From: Bacillota bacterium
Lineage (GTDB): Bacteria; Bacillota; Clostridia; Acetivibrionales; Acetivibrionaceae
DNA length: 56,679 nt
Reading direction: 5' to 3'
Assembly: GCA_023398495.1 (NCBI GenBank)
Contig: JAEWSG010000056.1
Location: 1 to 56,679 of the forward strand
Shown here: positions 43,998-50,993 of the stretch, piece by piece
Numbering within the stretch: the stretch's first letter is position 1
Layout: each line of letters begins with the position of its first letter
The notes under the pieces: model-generated
Seen by the model: only the letters and a program-made list of their open reading frames with translations
What the model was told of the DNA's origin: nothing
Database searches by the model: none
Program-made: the position numbers and the translations under genes

Positions 43998-44165
43998 TTA
44001 AAACAAACTCATGAAGTAATTGTAGAAATTGACCACTGATGTACCTAATAAGCCAAGAGTTGCGAATGCAGCCATCGCTATGAAGATTATTATGAATGCA
44101 TATTCGACGAGTCCCTGTCCTTTCTGCTTCTTAACCGATCTAATGAATTCCTTTATAGCGTTCAT
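43998..44165 (-). CDS. Short divergent Flp-type pilin, 55 aa
   Basis: A 55-aa frame beginning MNAIKEFIRSVKKQKGQGLV, then EYAFIIIFIAMAAFATLGLL and ending NYFMSLF. It has the same KG-QGxVEY processing motif as the two Flp pilins but a different hydrophobic segment and no GPKI tail. Preceded by AAGGGGG 12 bases before the ATG. It is first in the Tad operon and may be a minor or initiating pilin. Confidence 0.88.
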   Translation of the reverse strand: MNAIKEFIRSVKKQKGQGLVEYAFIIIFIAMAAFATLGLLGTSVVNFYNYFMSLF

Positions 44166-44354
44166 GGTTCTTTAAAACCCCCTTGCTACAAGGTTTGTTG
44201 TAACCTTATATTCTTATTATAAAAGCTTTGCAGCTAATATTCTATCCATCGCACGCCCCCATTTCATTAGCCTAATGTACCTATAAAACAAATAGGAAAC
44301 ACGCCTCTCAATGGCCTTACTACCCAAATCAGAAAACATATGTCCATTAATCGT

Positions 44355-44436
44355 AATGGGACAAAGGGACAGGTGGGACAAAGGGACAGGTACATCGTCC
44401 CACCAGGGACAATTGGACAGGTATCGTCCCACTGCT
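44355..44436. repeat. GGGACA/TGTCCC repeat cluster, copy 2
   Basis: AATGGGACAAAGGGACAGGT then GGGACAAAGGGACAGGTAC, then ATCGTCCCAC, GGGACAATTGGACAGGT and ATCGTCCCAC. Direct and inverted copies of the same words as at 33155-33205. REP-like appearance. Confidence 0.75.
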
Positions 44437-44520
44437 GCTAGTTGGGGCTGATAACTCTATTCTGTCAGTATTATTTTCTGCCAGATTGCATTGGATATTA
44501 ATTTGTTAAAATTAACCAAC

Positions 44521-44545
44521 TTGATAATTCTTCGCCGCGTCTATA
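44521..44545. repeat. Dispersed motif TGATAATTCTTCGCCGCGTC, copy 1
   Basis: TTGATAATTCTTCGCCGCGT followed by CTATAGAAC. The same string, with three single-base changes, lies at 56621-56649 next to a GGGACA word. Its GC-rich core CGCCGCGTC stands out from the AT-rich surroundings; it may be a terminal sequence of a lost or non-autonomous mobile element. Confidence 0.65.
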
Positions 44546-44633
44546 GAACAGAATGTAGAATAAAGGGAACTTCCACTGTTCAATGGGTTTGTTTTTTGAT
44601 AATACCAATTCACTTTCTTAAGACAAAAGAAAA

Positions 44634-44663
44634 ACCTTCCTGTTACCATTAGTAACGGAAGGT
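44634..44663 (-). terminator. Intrinsic terminator after degU-like gene
   Basis: ACCTTCC-GTTAC / GTAAC-GGAAGGT stem, followed on the minus strand by TTTTTCTTTTG. It lies 40 bases past the response regulator stop. Confidence 0.88.
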
Positions 44664-44702
44664 CTTTATCTTCATCTTAATTGTCATTATGAAGCTTTAC
44701 TA

Positions 44703-45353
44703 TTAATTTGTCATATTATGTTTAAAAGCATAAATAGCTGCCTGTGTTCTATCTGATACGTTCAATTTTCTGAATATATTGGATACGTGGTTCTTAACTG
44801 TCTTTTCGCTTATGTATAAACGTTTTGCTATCTCCTTATTTATCATACCTTCAGCTATCAGCTCAAGTACTTCAACTTCTCTGGCTGTCAGGTTGCTCTC
44901 CTCACTTTTACTTTTATCATGAAGTGTAATTTTATTAAACTCTTTTACAAGCTCTCTTGTCATATTAGCCTGTATATAAGATTGTCCCCTGTTCACACTT
45001 CTTATTGCCTCAACCAGAACACCCGGCTCCGCATCTTTTAGCACATATCCTTCTGCACCCATCTGAAGTGTTTTAAAAAGGTACTCCCTATCTTCATGAA
45101 TAGTCAAAACAATTATCTTTGATGGAATATTATCATCTTTCATTTCCTTAATTGCCTGCAAGCCATTCATACCAGGCATATTTATATCCATCAATATAAC
45201 GTCAGGACTACACTCTTTGGCAAGTTTTATAGCTTCCTCACCATTTGGTGCCTGAGCAATAACAGCCATATCATTTTCCAACTCAAGTATTTGCTTAAGT
45301 CCCTGCCTTACCATAGTATGATCATCAGCAATCAGAACTCGTATCTTATCCAT
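44703..45353 (-). CDS. NarL/DegU-type response regulator
   Basis: A 216-aa regulator. Receiver domain with D9-D10, acceptor Asp near 54 (DVILMDINMPGMNG), Thr and Lys (VLTIHED, VLKDAEP), then a LuxR-type HTH (LTAREVEVLELIAEGMINKE, SEKTVKNHVSNIFRKL). It would bind DNA as a phosphorylated dimer. Its start overlaps the end of the kinase gene by eight bases, so kinase and regulator are translationally coupled. Its position directly upstream of the Tad operon, same strand, makes that operon an obvious possible target; this is inference. Confidence 0.93.
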   Translation of the reverse strand: MDKIRVLIADDHTMVRQGLKQILELENDMAVIAQAPNGEEAIKLAKECSPDVILMDINMPGMNGLQAIKEMKDDNIPSKIIVLTIHEDREYLFKTLQMGAEGYVLKDAEPGVLVEAIRSVNRGQSYIQANMTRELVKEFNKITLHDKSKSEESNLTAREVEVLELIAEGMINKEIAKRLYISEKTVKNHVSNIFRKLNVSDRTQAAIYAFKHNMTN

Positions 45354-46521
45354 TTGAGACCTCCTCGTCCGGAATTAAGGGTACAGAAATGCTTAATTTA
45401 GTGCCTTTACCTACTGTAGAATTAATCTCAAAATTGCCATTTAAGAGTTCAACTCTCTCTCTCATGCTATAAAGCCCAAAGCCACTGCTTATGTCTTCTT
45501 TTCTGACTTTTAGATCATTCATATTAAACCCCTTGCCATCATCATAAATGTATAGTTTTAGTTCTTTTTCCAAAAACTCAAGATTTATTGAAACGCTTCT
45601 CGCCTTGGCATGCTTTCTGATATTGCTGATAGCTTCCTGTACAAGCCTGAAAACTGTCAGTGATATCACCGGTCGTATATCTTCGCAAGCCCCACGGGTT
45701 TTAAAAGTCACTTCTGTCTTTGATTCTTCCTGATAAGTGATAATATATCTTTGAAGTGTCGGAACCAAACCTAAATCATCTAAAGACATAGGCCTTAAAT
45801 TGTATATAATTTTTCGTATGTCCTGAAGCGTATCCCGAACTACTGACTTTAGATTTTTAAGCTCATCCTTTGCTTTTACGGGCTCGGCCTCTACCAAACG
45901 TTCACATATCTCAGCCTTTAAAACAATATTGGACATCGATTGTGCAGGACCATCATGTATCTCTCTTGCAACACGCTGCCTTTCTTCTTCCTGAGCTTGT
46001 ATTATTCTCAAGCCCATTATCTGTTTCTGCTGCAAATCTTCAAGCTGAAGAGTTACTTGCTGAAGGTCTCCTGTAAGACATCCTAAAGATATTCCAATAT
46101 TTGCGATAAGTTTATCTGCCTTTTCAGCCGTCCTTATGGAATCCTTTAATCTGATTTCCAATTCATTTCGTCTCTTTATTATAAACTGTTCCTGTTCACG
46201 TTTAACTGCCAGTTCCAATCTAAGATTATCCGCTTTTTCATATGCCTGTCTTGTTTCCTCTTCTGTGTATTTATCGTAATTTTTGCTTACTAACATTAGT
46301 TGTTTCTTGCTGGCTTTCAATTGATTTTCCAAAAGTTCAACATTTTCAATAAGTAATATGGTTTGTGCCTTCAGGTCTTTTAGCTCCTGTTCAAGTTTTC
46401 CGCATTCTTTTCTGGCATTTTCTGCTATGTCAAACAACTCAACTTTGCTATTATTTATGGCTTCAATAGTTTTCTTTATGATTTTATCCAAATTAGCTAC
46501 ATCTACCTTATAGTTAGCCAC
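45346..46521 (-). CDS. DegS-like cytosolic sensor histidine kinase
   Basis: About 391 aa, no TM helix. Residues 1 to about 175 are a long coiled-coil sensor region of the DegS type. HisKA_3 with VAREIHDGPAQSMSN (phospho-His) and the HATPase with EAISNIRKHAKA (N box) and YDDGKGFN, GFGLYSMRERV follow. It phosphorylates the DegU-like regulator encoded next. The start was placed at GTG 46521 because GGAGAGGTATCAAA precedes it; the ATG at 46548 would put that site inside the gene. Signal unknown. Confidence 0.9.
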   Translation of the reverse strand: MANYKVDVANLDKIIKKTIEAINNSKVELFDIAENARKECGKLEQELKDLKAQTILLIENVELLENQLKASKKQLMLVSKNYDKYTEEETRQAYEKADNLRLELAVKREQEQFIIKRRNELEIRLKDSIRTAEKADKLIANIGISLGCLTGDLQQVTLQLEDLQQKQIMGLRIIQAQEEERQRVAREIHDGPAQSMSNIVLKAEICERLVEAEPVKAKDELKNLKSVVRDTLQDIRKIIYNLRPMSLDDLGLVPTLQRYIITYQEESKTEVTFKTRGACEDIRPVISLTVFRLVQEAISNIRKHAKARSVSINLEFLEKELKLYIYDDGKGFNMNDLKVRKEDISSGFGLYSMRERVELLNGNFEINSTVGKGTKLSISVPLIPDEEVSNG

Positions 46522-46686
46522 TTTGATACCTCTCCACTTGTTTGACATATTATCTGTTGTATAATAATAAATTCTTTTTCATAATTCTATATCGAACATT
46601 TTTGACTTTTTTTTATAGTTTTTCACAAAAAAATATCACAAAATGTACTGCATGTTTTTAAAATATGCTTCACAAAAACGAAGTGG

Positions 46687-46715
46687 GTATAAGTTTATTT
46701 CTTGCTTAATAGAAT
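46687..46715 (+). promoter_or_regulatory. Candidate sigma-E promoter of ylbJ
   Basis: GTATAAG (46687-46693), 14-base spacer, AATAGAAT (46708-46715). The -10 matches 6 of 8 bases of CATACAAT and the -35 keeps the ATA core; spacing of 14 is the sigma-E norm. B. subtilis ylbJ is known to be sigma-E dependent. The ylbJ ATG with AAAGGTGAAAT is about 35 bases on. Confidence 0.5.
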
Positions 46716-46750
46716 AAACTTAAAGGAAAACTTAAATTTAAAGGTGAAAT

Positions 46751-47116
46751 ATGAATCTTTATTCTTTGATAATTGCAAGCTTTATTCTCTTGGTCATTTT
46801 CTACAATAAGAAGTCGGTCAGGATTATTCACTTAAGGTCTCTATTTCTTCCCCTGATGTGTATTACCTTTATCCTTATGCTGATAATTTTTTCTCACACC
46901 GCAGTTGAATCAGCCTCGAAGGGCCTACACCTGTGGCTGAACGTCGTATTTCCATCATTGTTTCCCTTTTTTGTCGCATCGGAAATCCTTAATCGCACAG
47001 GATTCATAAAATCAGTAGGCATACTGCTTGAGCCTATTATGCGGCCGCTTTTTAATGTTCCGGGCTGTGGTTCTTTTGCTCTTGCTATGGGTGTAACAAG
47101 TGGTTATCCTGTTTAG
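46751..47116 (+). CDS. ylbJ: ylbJ 5' part (codons 1-121), interrupted
   Basis: The first 121 codons of the sporulation integral membrane protein YlbJ (nucleoside-recognition Gate family): TM helices near 1-18, 30-50, a short link, then WLNVVFPSLFPFFVASEIL and ALAMGVTSGYPV. The conserved TSGYPVGA motif is cut at its valine: 47113 onward reads into the inserted element and meets TAG at once. The missing part resumes in frame at 50994. Joined across the 14-bp repeat, the product is 422 aa, close to the 408 aa of B. subtilis YlbJ. YlbJ is needed for normal heat-resistant spores. In the unrearranged state this gives a truncated and surely inactive protein. Confidence 0.93.
   Translation: MNLYSLIIASFILLVIFYNKKSVRIIHLRSLFLPLMCITFILMLIIFSHTAVESASKGLHLWLNVVFPSLFPFFVASEILNRTGFIKSVGILLEPIMRPLFNVPGCGSFALAMGVTSGYPV
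47099..47112 (+). repeat. Left attachment site core of the ylbJ element
   Basis: AGTGGTTATCCTGT encoding part of TSGYPV of YlbJ. Identical to 50980-50993; bases on both sides differ from the right copy, fixing the repeat at 14 bp. Confidence 0.93.
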
Positions 47117-47242
47117 TGGGTGCATAGGTGAAATTGGGTAAAATAGCGAATTTGAAGGTTTCGAGAAATATAAAATAAGATAATAAAGACCGTTTTCAGA
47201 TATGTGTTATTCTACTTTCATTCATCTTTCAAAAATTATAAT

Positions 47243-47494
47243 CTAAAATTTCATACATCCCTGAGCTATAATCCCAAGTTCTGCCCTGGATGTATGAACA
47301 ACATAAAGCTCCTTTTCCCTGTGTTTCCTGTGAAGTTTAACATATTCCAGCATAGCTCTATTATTATCATACCGAAAGGTTTCAATGACTGTAATATTAA
47401 TCAATATTCTTTCATCGCCCTCAGTTCGTGCTTCAATAGCCTCAATAATCAGCCATTGATCAGGATAAGCCTTTTTGATATCTTCCCAAATCAT
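47243..47494 (-). CDS. Small conserved-type protein, paralogue of the gene at 47933
   Basis: About 83 aa: IWEDIKKAYPDQWLIIEAIE and EYVKLHRKHREKELYVVHTS mirror the protein encoded at 47933-48190 through the whole length (WEDVKKAYPEQWVLIEAVEA; HKVHKEREYYIYHTS). Start chosen at ATG 47494 behind GATGAGGCTGTG, which aligns the two N termini; an upstream start at 47533 would add 13 unrelated residues. Function unknown. It follows the protease gene by 50 bases on the same strand, so the two copies bracket the protease. Confidence 0.75.
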   Translation of the reverse strand: MIWEDIKKAYPDQWLIIEAIEARTEGDERILINITVIETFRYDNNRAMLEYVKLHRKHREKELYVVHTSRAELGIIAQGCMKF

Positions 47495-47543
47495 AGTACA
47501 CAGCCTCATCTTATAATTAATATCATCACACAAAAACGCTCTA

Positions 47544-47933
47544 CTAACCTTCCGGTGTAGATAATATAAAATTGTTCAGATCCATCATGGCGTGGCATGC
47601 TGTAAGTAAATCCAGTCCAATAATCGCTTCAAGTTCAATACCATAATCCATAGCTCCAACCTGAATATAAAACTCAAACATTTCAGTACCATCAAGTTTT
47701 ATTATGTCAATTTTCTTTTCAATTACAGATTCTGACCCTCCAACACCTTGAACGGAATTAATAACATCTGTAGGCTCGGGCTTTAATTCAAGAACATCTG
47801 CTATATCTTTTGATATAACTGATGATGCAGAACCTGTGTCAACTAAAGCATTTTTTAGCACAACAGTATTGTTTTTATGAGTTAGTGTAACCTCAGTATA
47901 AATAAGACCTTCCTTTAATATTATGTTTGTCAT
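47544..47933 (-). CDS. Retropepsin-like aspartic protease
   Basis: About 129 aa, the size of a single-domain clan AA protease monomer. The catalytic motif is ALVDTGSASSVIS (Asp near residue 32) with the second psi motif EAIIGLDLLTACHAMMD near the C terminus (the AxIGLDxL pattern follows pepsin-like dimers of retroviral type). The active enzyme should be a homodimer. The ATG overlaps the stop of the upstream small gene (TAATG), giving tight translational coupling. Substrate unknown; neither a fusion partner nor a signal peptide is seen. Confidence 0.85.
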   Translation of the reverse strand: MTNIILKEGLIYTEVTLTHKNNTVVLKNALVDTGSASSVISKDIADVLELKPEPTDVINSVQGVGGSESVIEKKIDIIKLDGTEMFEFYIQVGAMDYGIELEAIIGLDLLTACHAMMDLNNFILSTPEG

Positions 47934-48190
47934 TACAGTCTTACCCCCATCCACTTCTTAACGCCAATATTAAGCTTTTCATTAGAAGTGTGGTAAATAT
48001 AATACTCTCTTTCCTTATGAACTTTATGCATCTCAATATACTTTTCAAATGCCTTGTTTCCATCATCATCAAAGCTGCCGATGACATCCATGTGCTCGAC
48101 AATTCTTTTTTCACCTTCTGTGTGTGCCTCTACAGCCTCTATAAGTACCCATTGCTCAGGGTAAGCCTTCTTAACATCTTCCCATGTCAT
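47933..48190 (-). CDS. Small conserved-type protein coupled to the protease
   Basis: An 85-aa protein, MTWEDVKKAYPEQWVLIEAV at the start, charged and without TM helix. Its stop overlaps the start of the protease gene by one base (TAATG), so the two products are made together and may interact. A paralogue follows the protease at 47243-47494. I do not know a function for this family; a protease partner, substrate or inhibitor are all possible. ATG behind GAGGGGATGATTAT. Confidence 0.78.
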   Translation of the reverse strand: MTWEDVKKAYPEQWVLIEAVEAHTEGEKRIVEHMDVIGSFDDDGNKAFEKYIEMHKVHKEREYYIYHTSNEKLNIGVKKWMGVRL

Positions 48191-48284
48191 ATAATCATCC
48201 CCTCGTTCGTAGTTTTGAACTTAATGCTATTATAGCATAAAATATATAATACTTATATTTTTACTGCCAAAGTGAACACTATTC

Positions 48285-49796
48285 TTACGAAACTTCACAG
48301 TCAATCGAAAGCTCTTCAATAGGAAATCTGAATACAATCTTTTTCAACTTTTTATCTTCTGTAAACAGTATCTCCTTTATCAATGAGCGTATCCATCTCT
48401 TTTTATCATTCATATCTGCTTTCTCAAAAATTGGCAAGAAATTTTGCAGGTGCTCCACTATCTGCTCATCAGATATTCTTGCTCCTATAGTCCTTGTACG
48501 GCTTACAAATTCATCCTTTCTTTTCTTAAGCACCTCAAGTTCCGCTGATACCTGATTTATCCTTTCAATAAACAGGCTCTTGTCTATTCCCTTTTCCTCA
48601 AACAATGAAAAGTATCTGTATTTCTTTTCTTCCAGTGAATCAATCTCCGCCTGAATATTGGCAATAGCATTCTGGAGTGGTTCATATTCAGTTTCTTTCT
48701 TACTACGGGCATTATTTATCATGTTAAGAGTATTTTTTTTAGTTTTTGTTACTTCTCTTATCTTTTCCAAAACTATTTTTTCTATATTATTTGCAGAAAT
48801 AGTAATCCCTTTACAACCAGTTTTGCCATAACGATGATACGTAAGGCACTGATAATACCGATATCCTCTCGAACCACGCATTACCATACTTCCACCACAA
48901 TACGGGCATCGCAAAAGCCCAACAAGGAAATAGTCATTGCTGCCCTTTATGTTTTTTATGCATTCAGGTGTGTTCTCCAACTTTGCCTGAACCTTATAAA
49001 AGGTATCCTTATCAATGATAGCCTGATGTATTCCATCAACCTCAAAATAATTATCGCCTTTAATATTATGTTGAACATCATGTCGTAATTTCCCAATATA
49101 AATCGGGTTTTTCAATATATCCTCTACTGTATCTCCCGCCCAAAGTTTTCCTTTTCGGGTTCTATAACCTTCTGAATTGAGCAAAACAGCAATCTTTTTA
49201 TATCCAACATCTGGCATTGTGCTCGATATTTCAAACATTCTTTTTACAATATGAGCCTCTTCCTCTATAACTTGTAACTCTTTATTTATACTTTTGTAAC
49301 CAAAGGCTATCCTACCAATGGTTTTACCCATGCTTAATCTTTGCTTAAGTCCTAATTTAACATTTTCTACAATAGTATTTCTTTCAAATTCCCCGATAGA
49401 GCCAAGAATCTGCATTGTCATCCTTCCTGTTGGGGTAAAAGTATCAAAATGCTCAGAATAGCTTATAAAAGCCACATTCTTTTGTTCCAACCAGTCAACT
49501 AAAACCAGTAGATCTTTTAGATTACGGGCTAATCTGTTGGTTTTCCATACAAGGACCACATCAAATAAGTTATTCTCTGCATGCTTAAGCAATTCTTGTA
49601 GTCCACTGCGGTTTTCCATGGATTTGCCTGAGATCCCCAAATCCTTATATACTTTATATACTGTCATATTGTAGAGTTTACAATACTGTGACAAAACTTC
49701 AATTTGTGCCGGAATTGAATACCCTTCCTTAGCTTGCTCTTCAGTGCTTACTCTGACATATATTGCTGCTGTTTGATTGCTTTTTTTGCTATCCAT
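48285..49796 (-). CDS. Large serine recombinase, SpoIVCA-like size
   Basis: About 503 aa. Resolvase catalytic domain with the nucleophile Ser17 in AAIYVRVSTEEQA, LGISGKS, VWKTNRLARN and SIGEFERNTI; PF07508 recombinase domain (about 165-285; GYRTRKGKLWAG); zinc ribbon LLRCPYCGGSMVMRG to TGCKG; long coiled coil (about 365-445). These are the parts of a large serine integrase. The SpoIVCA recombinase that excises skin has about 500 aa. The start is ATG 49796 behind CAGGGTGAT. It should catalyse excision between the 14-bp repeats and reconstitute ylbJ. Promoter not resolved. Confidence 0.95.
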   Translation of the reverse strand: MDSKKSNQTAAIYVRVSTEEQAKEGYSIPAQIEVLSQYCKLYNMTVYKVYKDLGISGKSMENRSGLQELLKHAENNLFDVVLVWKTNRLARNLKDLLVLVDWLEQKNVAFISYSEHFDTFTPTGRMTMQILGSIGEFERNTIVENVKLGLKQRLSMGKTIGRIAFGYKSINKELQVIEEEAHIVKRMFEISSTMPDVGYKKIAVLLNSEGYRTRKGKLWAGDTVEDILKNPIYIGKLRHDVQHNIKGDNYFEVDGIHQAIIDKDTFYKVQAKLENTPECIKNIKGSNDYFLVGLLRCPYCGGSMVMRGSRGYRYYQCLTYHRYGKTGCKGITISANNIEKIVLEKIREVTKTKKNTLNMINNARSKKETEYEPLQNAIANIQAEIDSLEEKKYRYFSLFEEKGIDKSLFIERINQVSAELEVLKKRKDEFVSRTRTIGARISDEQIVEHLQNFLPIFEKADMNDKKRWIRSLIKEILFTEDKKLKKIVFRFPIEELSIDCEVS

Positions 49797-49875
49797 AGAC
49801 TTAATCACCCTGGAATACATTTTGTTATGTATATTTTTATTACTTTAATTTAGCTGTTATACTATTCTCTTTGGA

Positions 49876-50133
49876 ATGTTTGTAAAATCTTTGAACAAAT
49901 TAAAGAATGAGATTTTACAAAGTACTAGGACAAATAATATAGAAAATATACTGTATAAAAGTGTTCTCAATAACAGGGTTGGTGTCAATATGGCTGAAAT
50001 TATTAACAACAATTGGACAATAGAAGAAAAAATAGCCTTTGAAGCCTGGTTGAAAATTTCAATAGAAATGATAGAAAAATACTGTGTATCTGAAGAAAAT
50101 CAGGAGAACACCTCTAATCTCCCTAATATATAA
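49876..50133 (+). CDS. Small protein divergent from the recombinase; excision factor candidate
   Basis: An 85-codon frame; a more likely start may be the ATG at 49990, giving 48 aa beginning MAEIINNNWTIEEKIAFEAW. Neither start has a good ribosome site (GGGTTGGTG before 49990). I do not recognise the protein. It is divergent from the recombinase gene across about 80 bases (or 190 with the shorter start). Large serine recombinases need a recombination directionality factor to excise, and in SPbeta this is the 58-aa SprB. Size and position fit such a role, but there is no sequence evidence for it. Confidence 0.5.
   Translation: MFVKSLNKLKNEILQSTRTNNIENILYKSVLNNRVGVNMAEIINNNWTIEEKIAFEAWLKISIEMIEKYCVSEENQENTSNLPNI
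49880..49920. promoter_or_regulatory. Perfect inverted repeat upstream of the recombinase
   Basis: TTGTAAAATCT (49880-49890) and AGATTTTACAA (49910-49920), 11-base arms around a 19-base spacer. It lies about 85-125 bases upstream of the recombinase start and overlaps the 5' end of the small plus-strand frame. It could be an operator or an attenuating hairpin. Confidence 0.7.
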
Positions 50134-50139
50134 ATCGTG

Positions 50140-50194
50140 AAAAATCTCCTCCTTGGCTTTTGTTATTTGTAATTATTGCCAAGAAGGAGATTTT
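50140..50194. terminator. Bidirectional terminator inside the ylbJ element
   Basis: AAAATCTCCTCCTTGGC / GCCAAGAAGGAGATTTT with one mismatch. Lies between the convergent small plus-strand frame and the secreted-protein gene, whose stop is at 50196. Confidence 0.88.
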
Positions 50195-50195
50195 G

Positions 50196-50867
50196 TCACT
50201 TATTAGTGCATTCATTTATTACTTCAATCACTTTGGATACTTCTACATTATTCTCAAATATCTTATTATCAGTAGATTTAACCTTTGCTTTGGTAAAATC
50301 AATTTCATTATTCAGGAAATCAACATCCGATAATTCAATATGTGCTTCATATGGGTTTAATGTACAATATGGAGCACCAGGAGTATTCTTTGTAAAATCT
50401 TTCAAAAATAACAAACGATACTTACTTCCTTCTTTAAGATCTTTTTTATTATTAGCATCTTCATACTTTATGCCCTCGTACACACCACCAAAATCTTTCA
50501 ATTCTATAATTTTATCTAACTTCACATTCCCTTTTAATACTTTCTTGACTTTTATGTCCGAAAATGTACAAATTTCAAAAGCCCCTAATCTATCAATTTC
50601 TTCCTTAGTAAATCTAGTATCATTTGGGTAAATTTTTACTGTTTCCTTATATGGCTTCTTGACCTCACCAATTATAATCAGATCAGCTGCCGTAACTAAA
50701 GATTCTAATTCTGAATATCTCATCCAATCCAATATAGACGTTACTGTTTTTATATTCTCATTTGAACTTGCAATACTCTTTGAGTCTCCTCCTAAATACG
50801 TAAAAGATGCTATTGAAATTGCTAGTACCACAAATGTTATAAGTAATGTCAAACTAAACTTCTTCAT
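50196..50867 (-). CDS. Secreted or membrane-anchored protein of unknown function
   Basis: About 223 aa with an N-terminal hydrophobic segment (KKFSLTLLITFVVLAISIASF) that is a signal peptide or anchor. The remainder is a soluble domain with ADLIIIGEVKKPYKE, FSDIKVKKVLKGN and YRLLFLKDF. The strand-helix pattern (a metal-independent OB-like core, DIIVKGEVxxxxx...VLKG) occurs in Firmicute hypothetical secreted proteins; no function known to me. ATG 50867 follows AAGGAGGTATGTTC. It is the last gene before the right end of the ylbJ element and probably cargo. Confidence 0.7.
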   Translation of the reverse strand: MKKFSLTLLITFVVLAISIASFTYLGGDSKSIASSNENIKTVTSILDWMRYSELESLVTAADLIIIGEVKKPYKETVKIYPNDTRFTKEEIDRLGAFEICTFSDIKVKKVLKGNVKLDKIIELKDFGGVYEGIKYEDANNKKDLKEGSKYRLLFLKDFTKNTPGAPYCTLNPYEAHIELSDVDFLNNEIDFTKAKVKSTDNKIFENNVEVSKVIEVINECTNK

Positions 50868-50979
50868 GAACATACCTCCTTCAAATCAATATCAATTACA
50901 TATTATTTAATTTACATATTATTCTATCAAATATAATCAAAACATACAATAAAATCATTTACACTAAAAAGGATTACCG

Positions 50980-50993
50980 AGTGGTTATCCTGT
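50980..50993 (+). repeat. Right attachment site core of the ylbJ element
   Basis: AGTGGTTATCCTGT, identical to 47099-47112. Directly followed by AGGTGCAAAACTTACTGC, the continuation of ylbJ. Confidence 0.93.

Larger units (their letters stand above)
44166..44702. other. Intergenic region between Tad operon and DegU; repeats only
   Basis: It should hold the Tad operon promoter near 44166-44220. The frame at 44217-44432 (minus) has no ribosome site and half of it is GGGACA repeat, so I do not call it a gene. Further repeats at 44355-44436 and 44521-44545, and the DegU terminator at 44634-44663. Confidence 0.55.
47099..50993. mobile_element. Skin-like serine-recombinase element inserted in ylbJ
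   Basis: A 3881-bp element bounded by the direct repeat AGTGGTTATCCTGT (47099-47112 and 50980-50993). It holds, on the minus strand, a duplicated small gene pair flanking a retropepsin-like protease, a large serine recombinase and a secreted protein, and on the plus strand one small frame near the recombinase promoter. Excision leaves a single repeat copy and an intact ylbJ frame. No phage structural or conjugation genes are present. The design matches known developmental intervening elements such as skin in sigK, but I know of none described in ylbJ. Confidence 0.92.

Noticed and set aside
44217..44432. 71-codon minus-strand frame
   Set aside because: First half is GGGACA repeat translated; no ribosome site; no family.
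46751..47116. Independent 121-aa membrane protein
   Set aside because: It ends exactly in the conserved TSGYPV motif at a recombination repeat, so it is the 5' part of ylbJ.
47118..50962. CACTAA/TTAGTG inverted pair around the element junction as the recombinase binding arms
   Set aside because: The pair is not centred on the 14-bp core, so it is probably chance.
47099..50993. Ordinary prophage or conjugative element
   Set aside because: No structural, packaging, relaxase or conjugation genes; only recombinase and a few small cargo genes.
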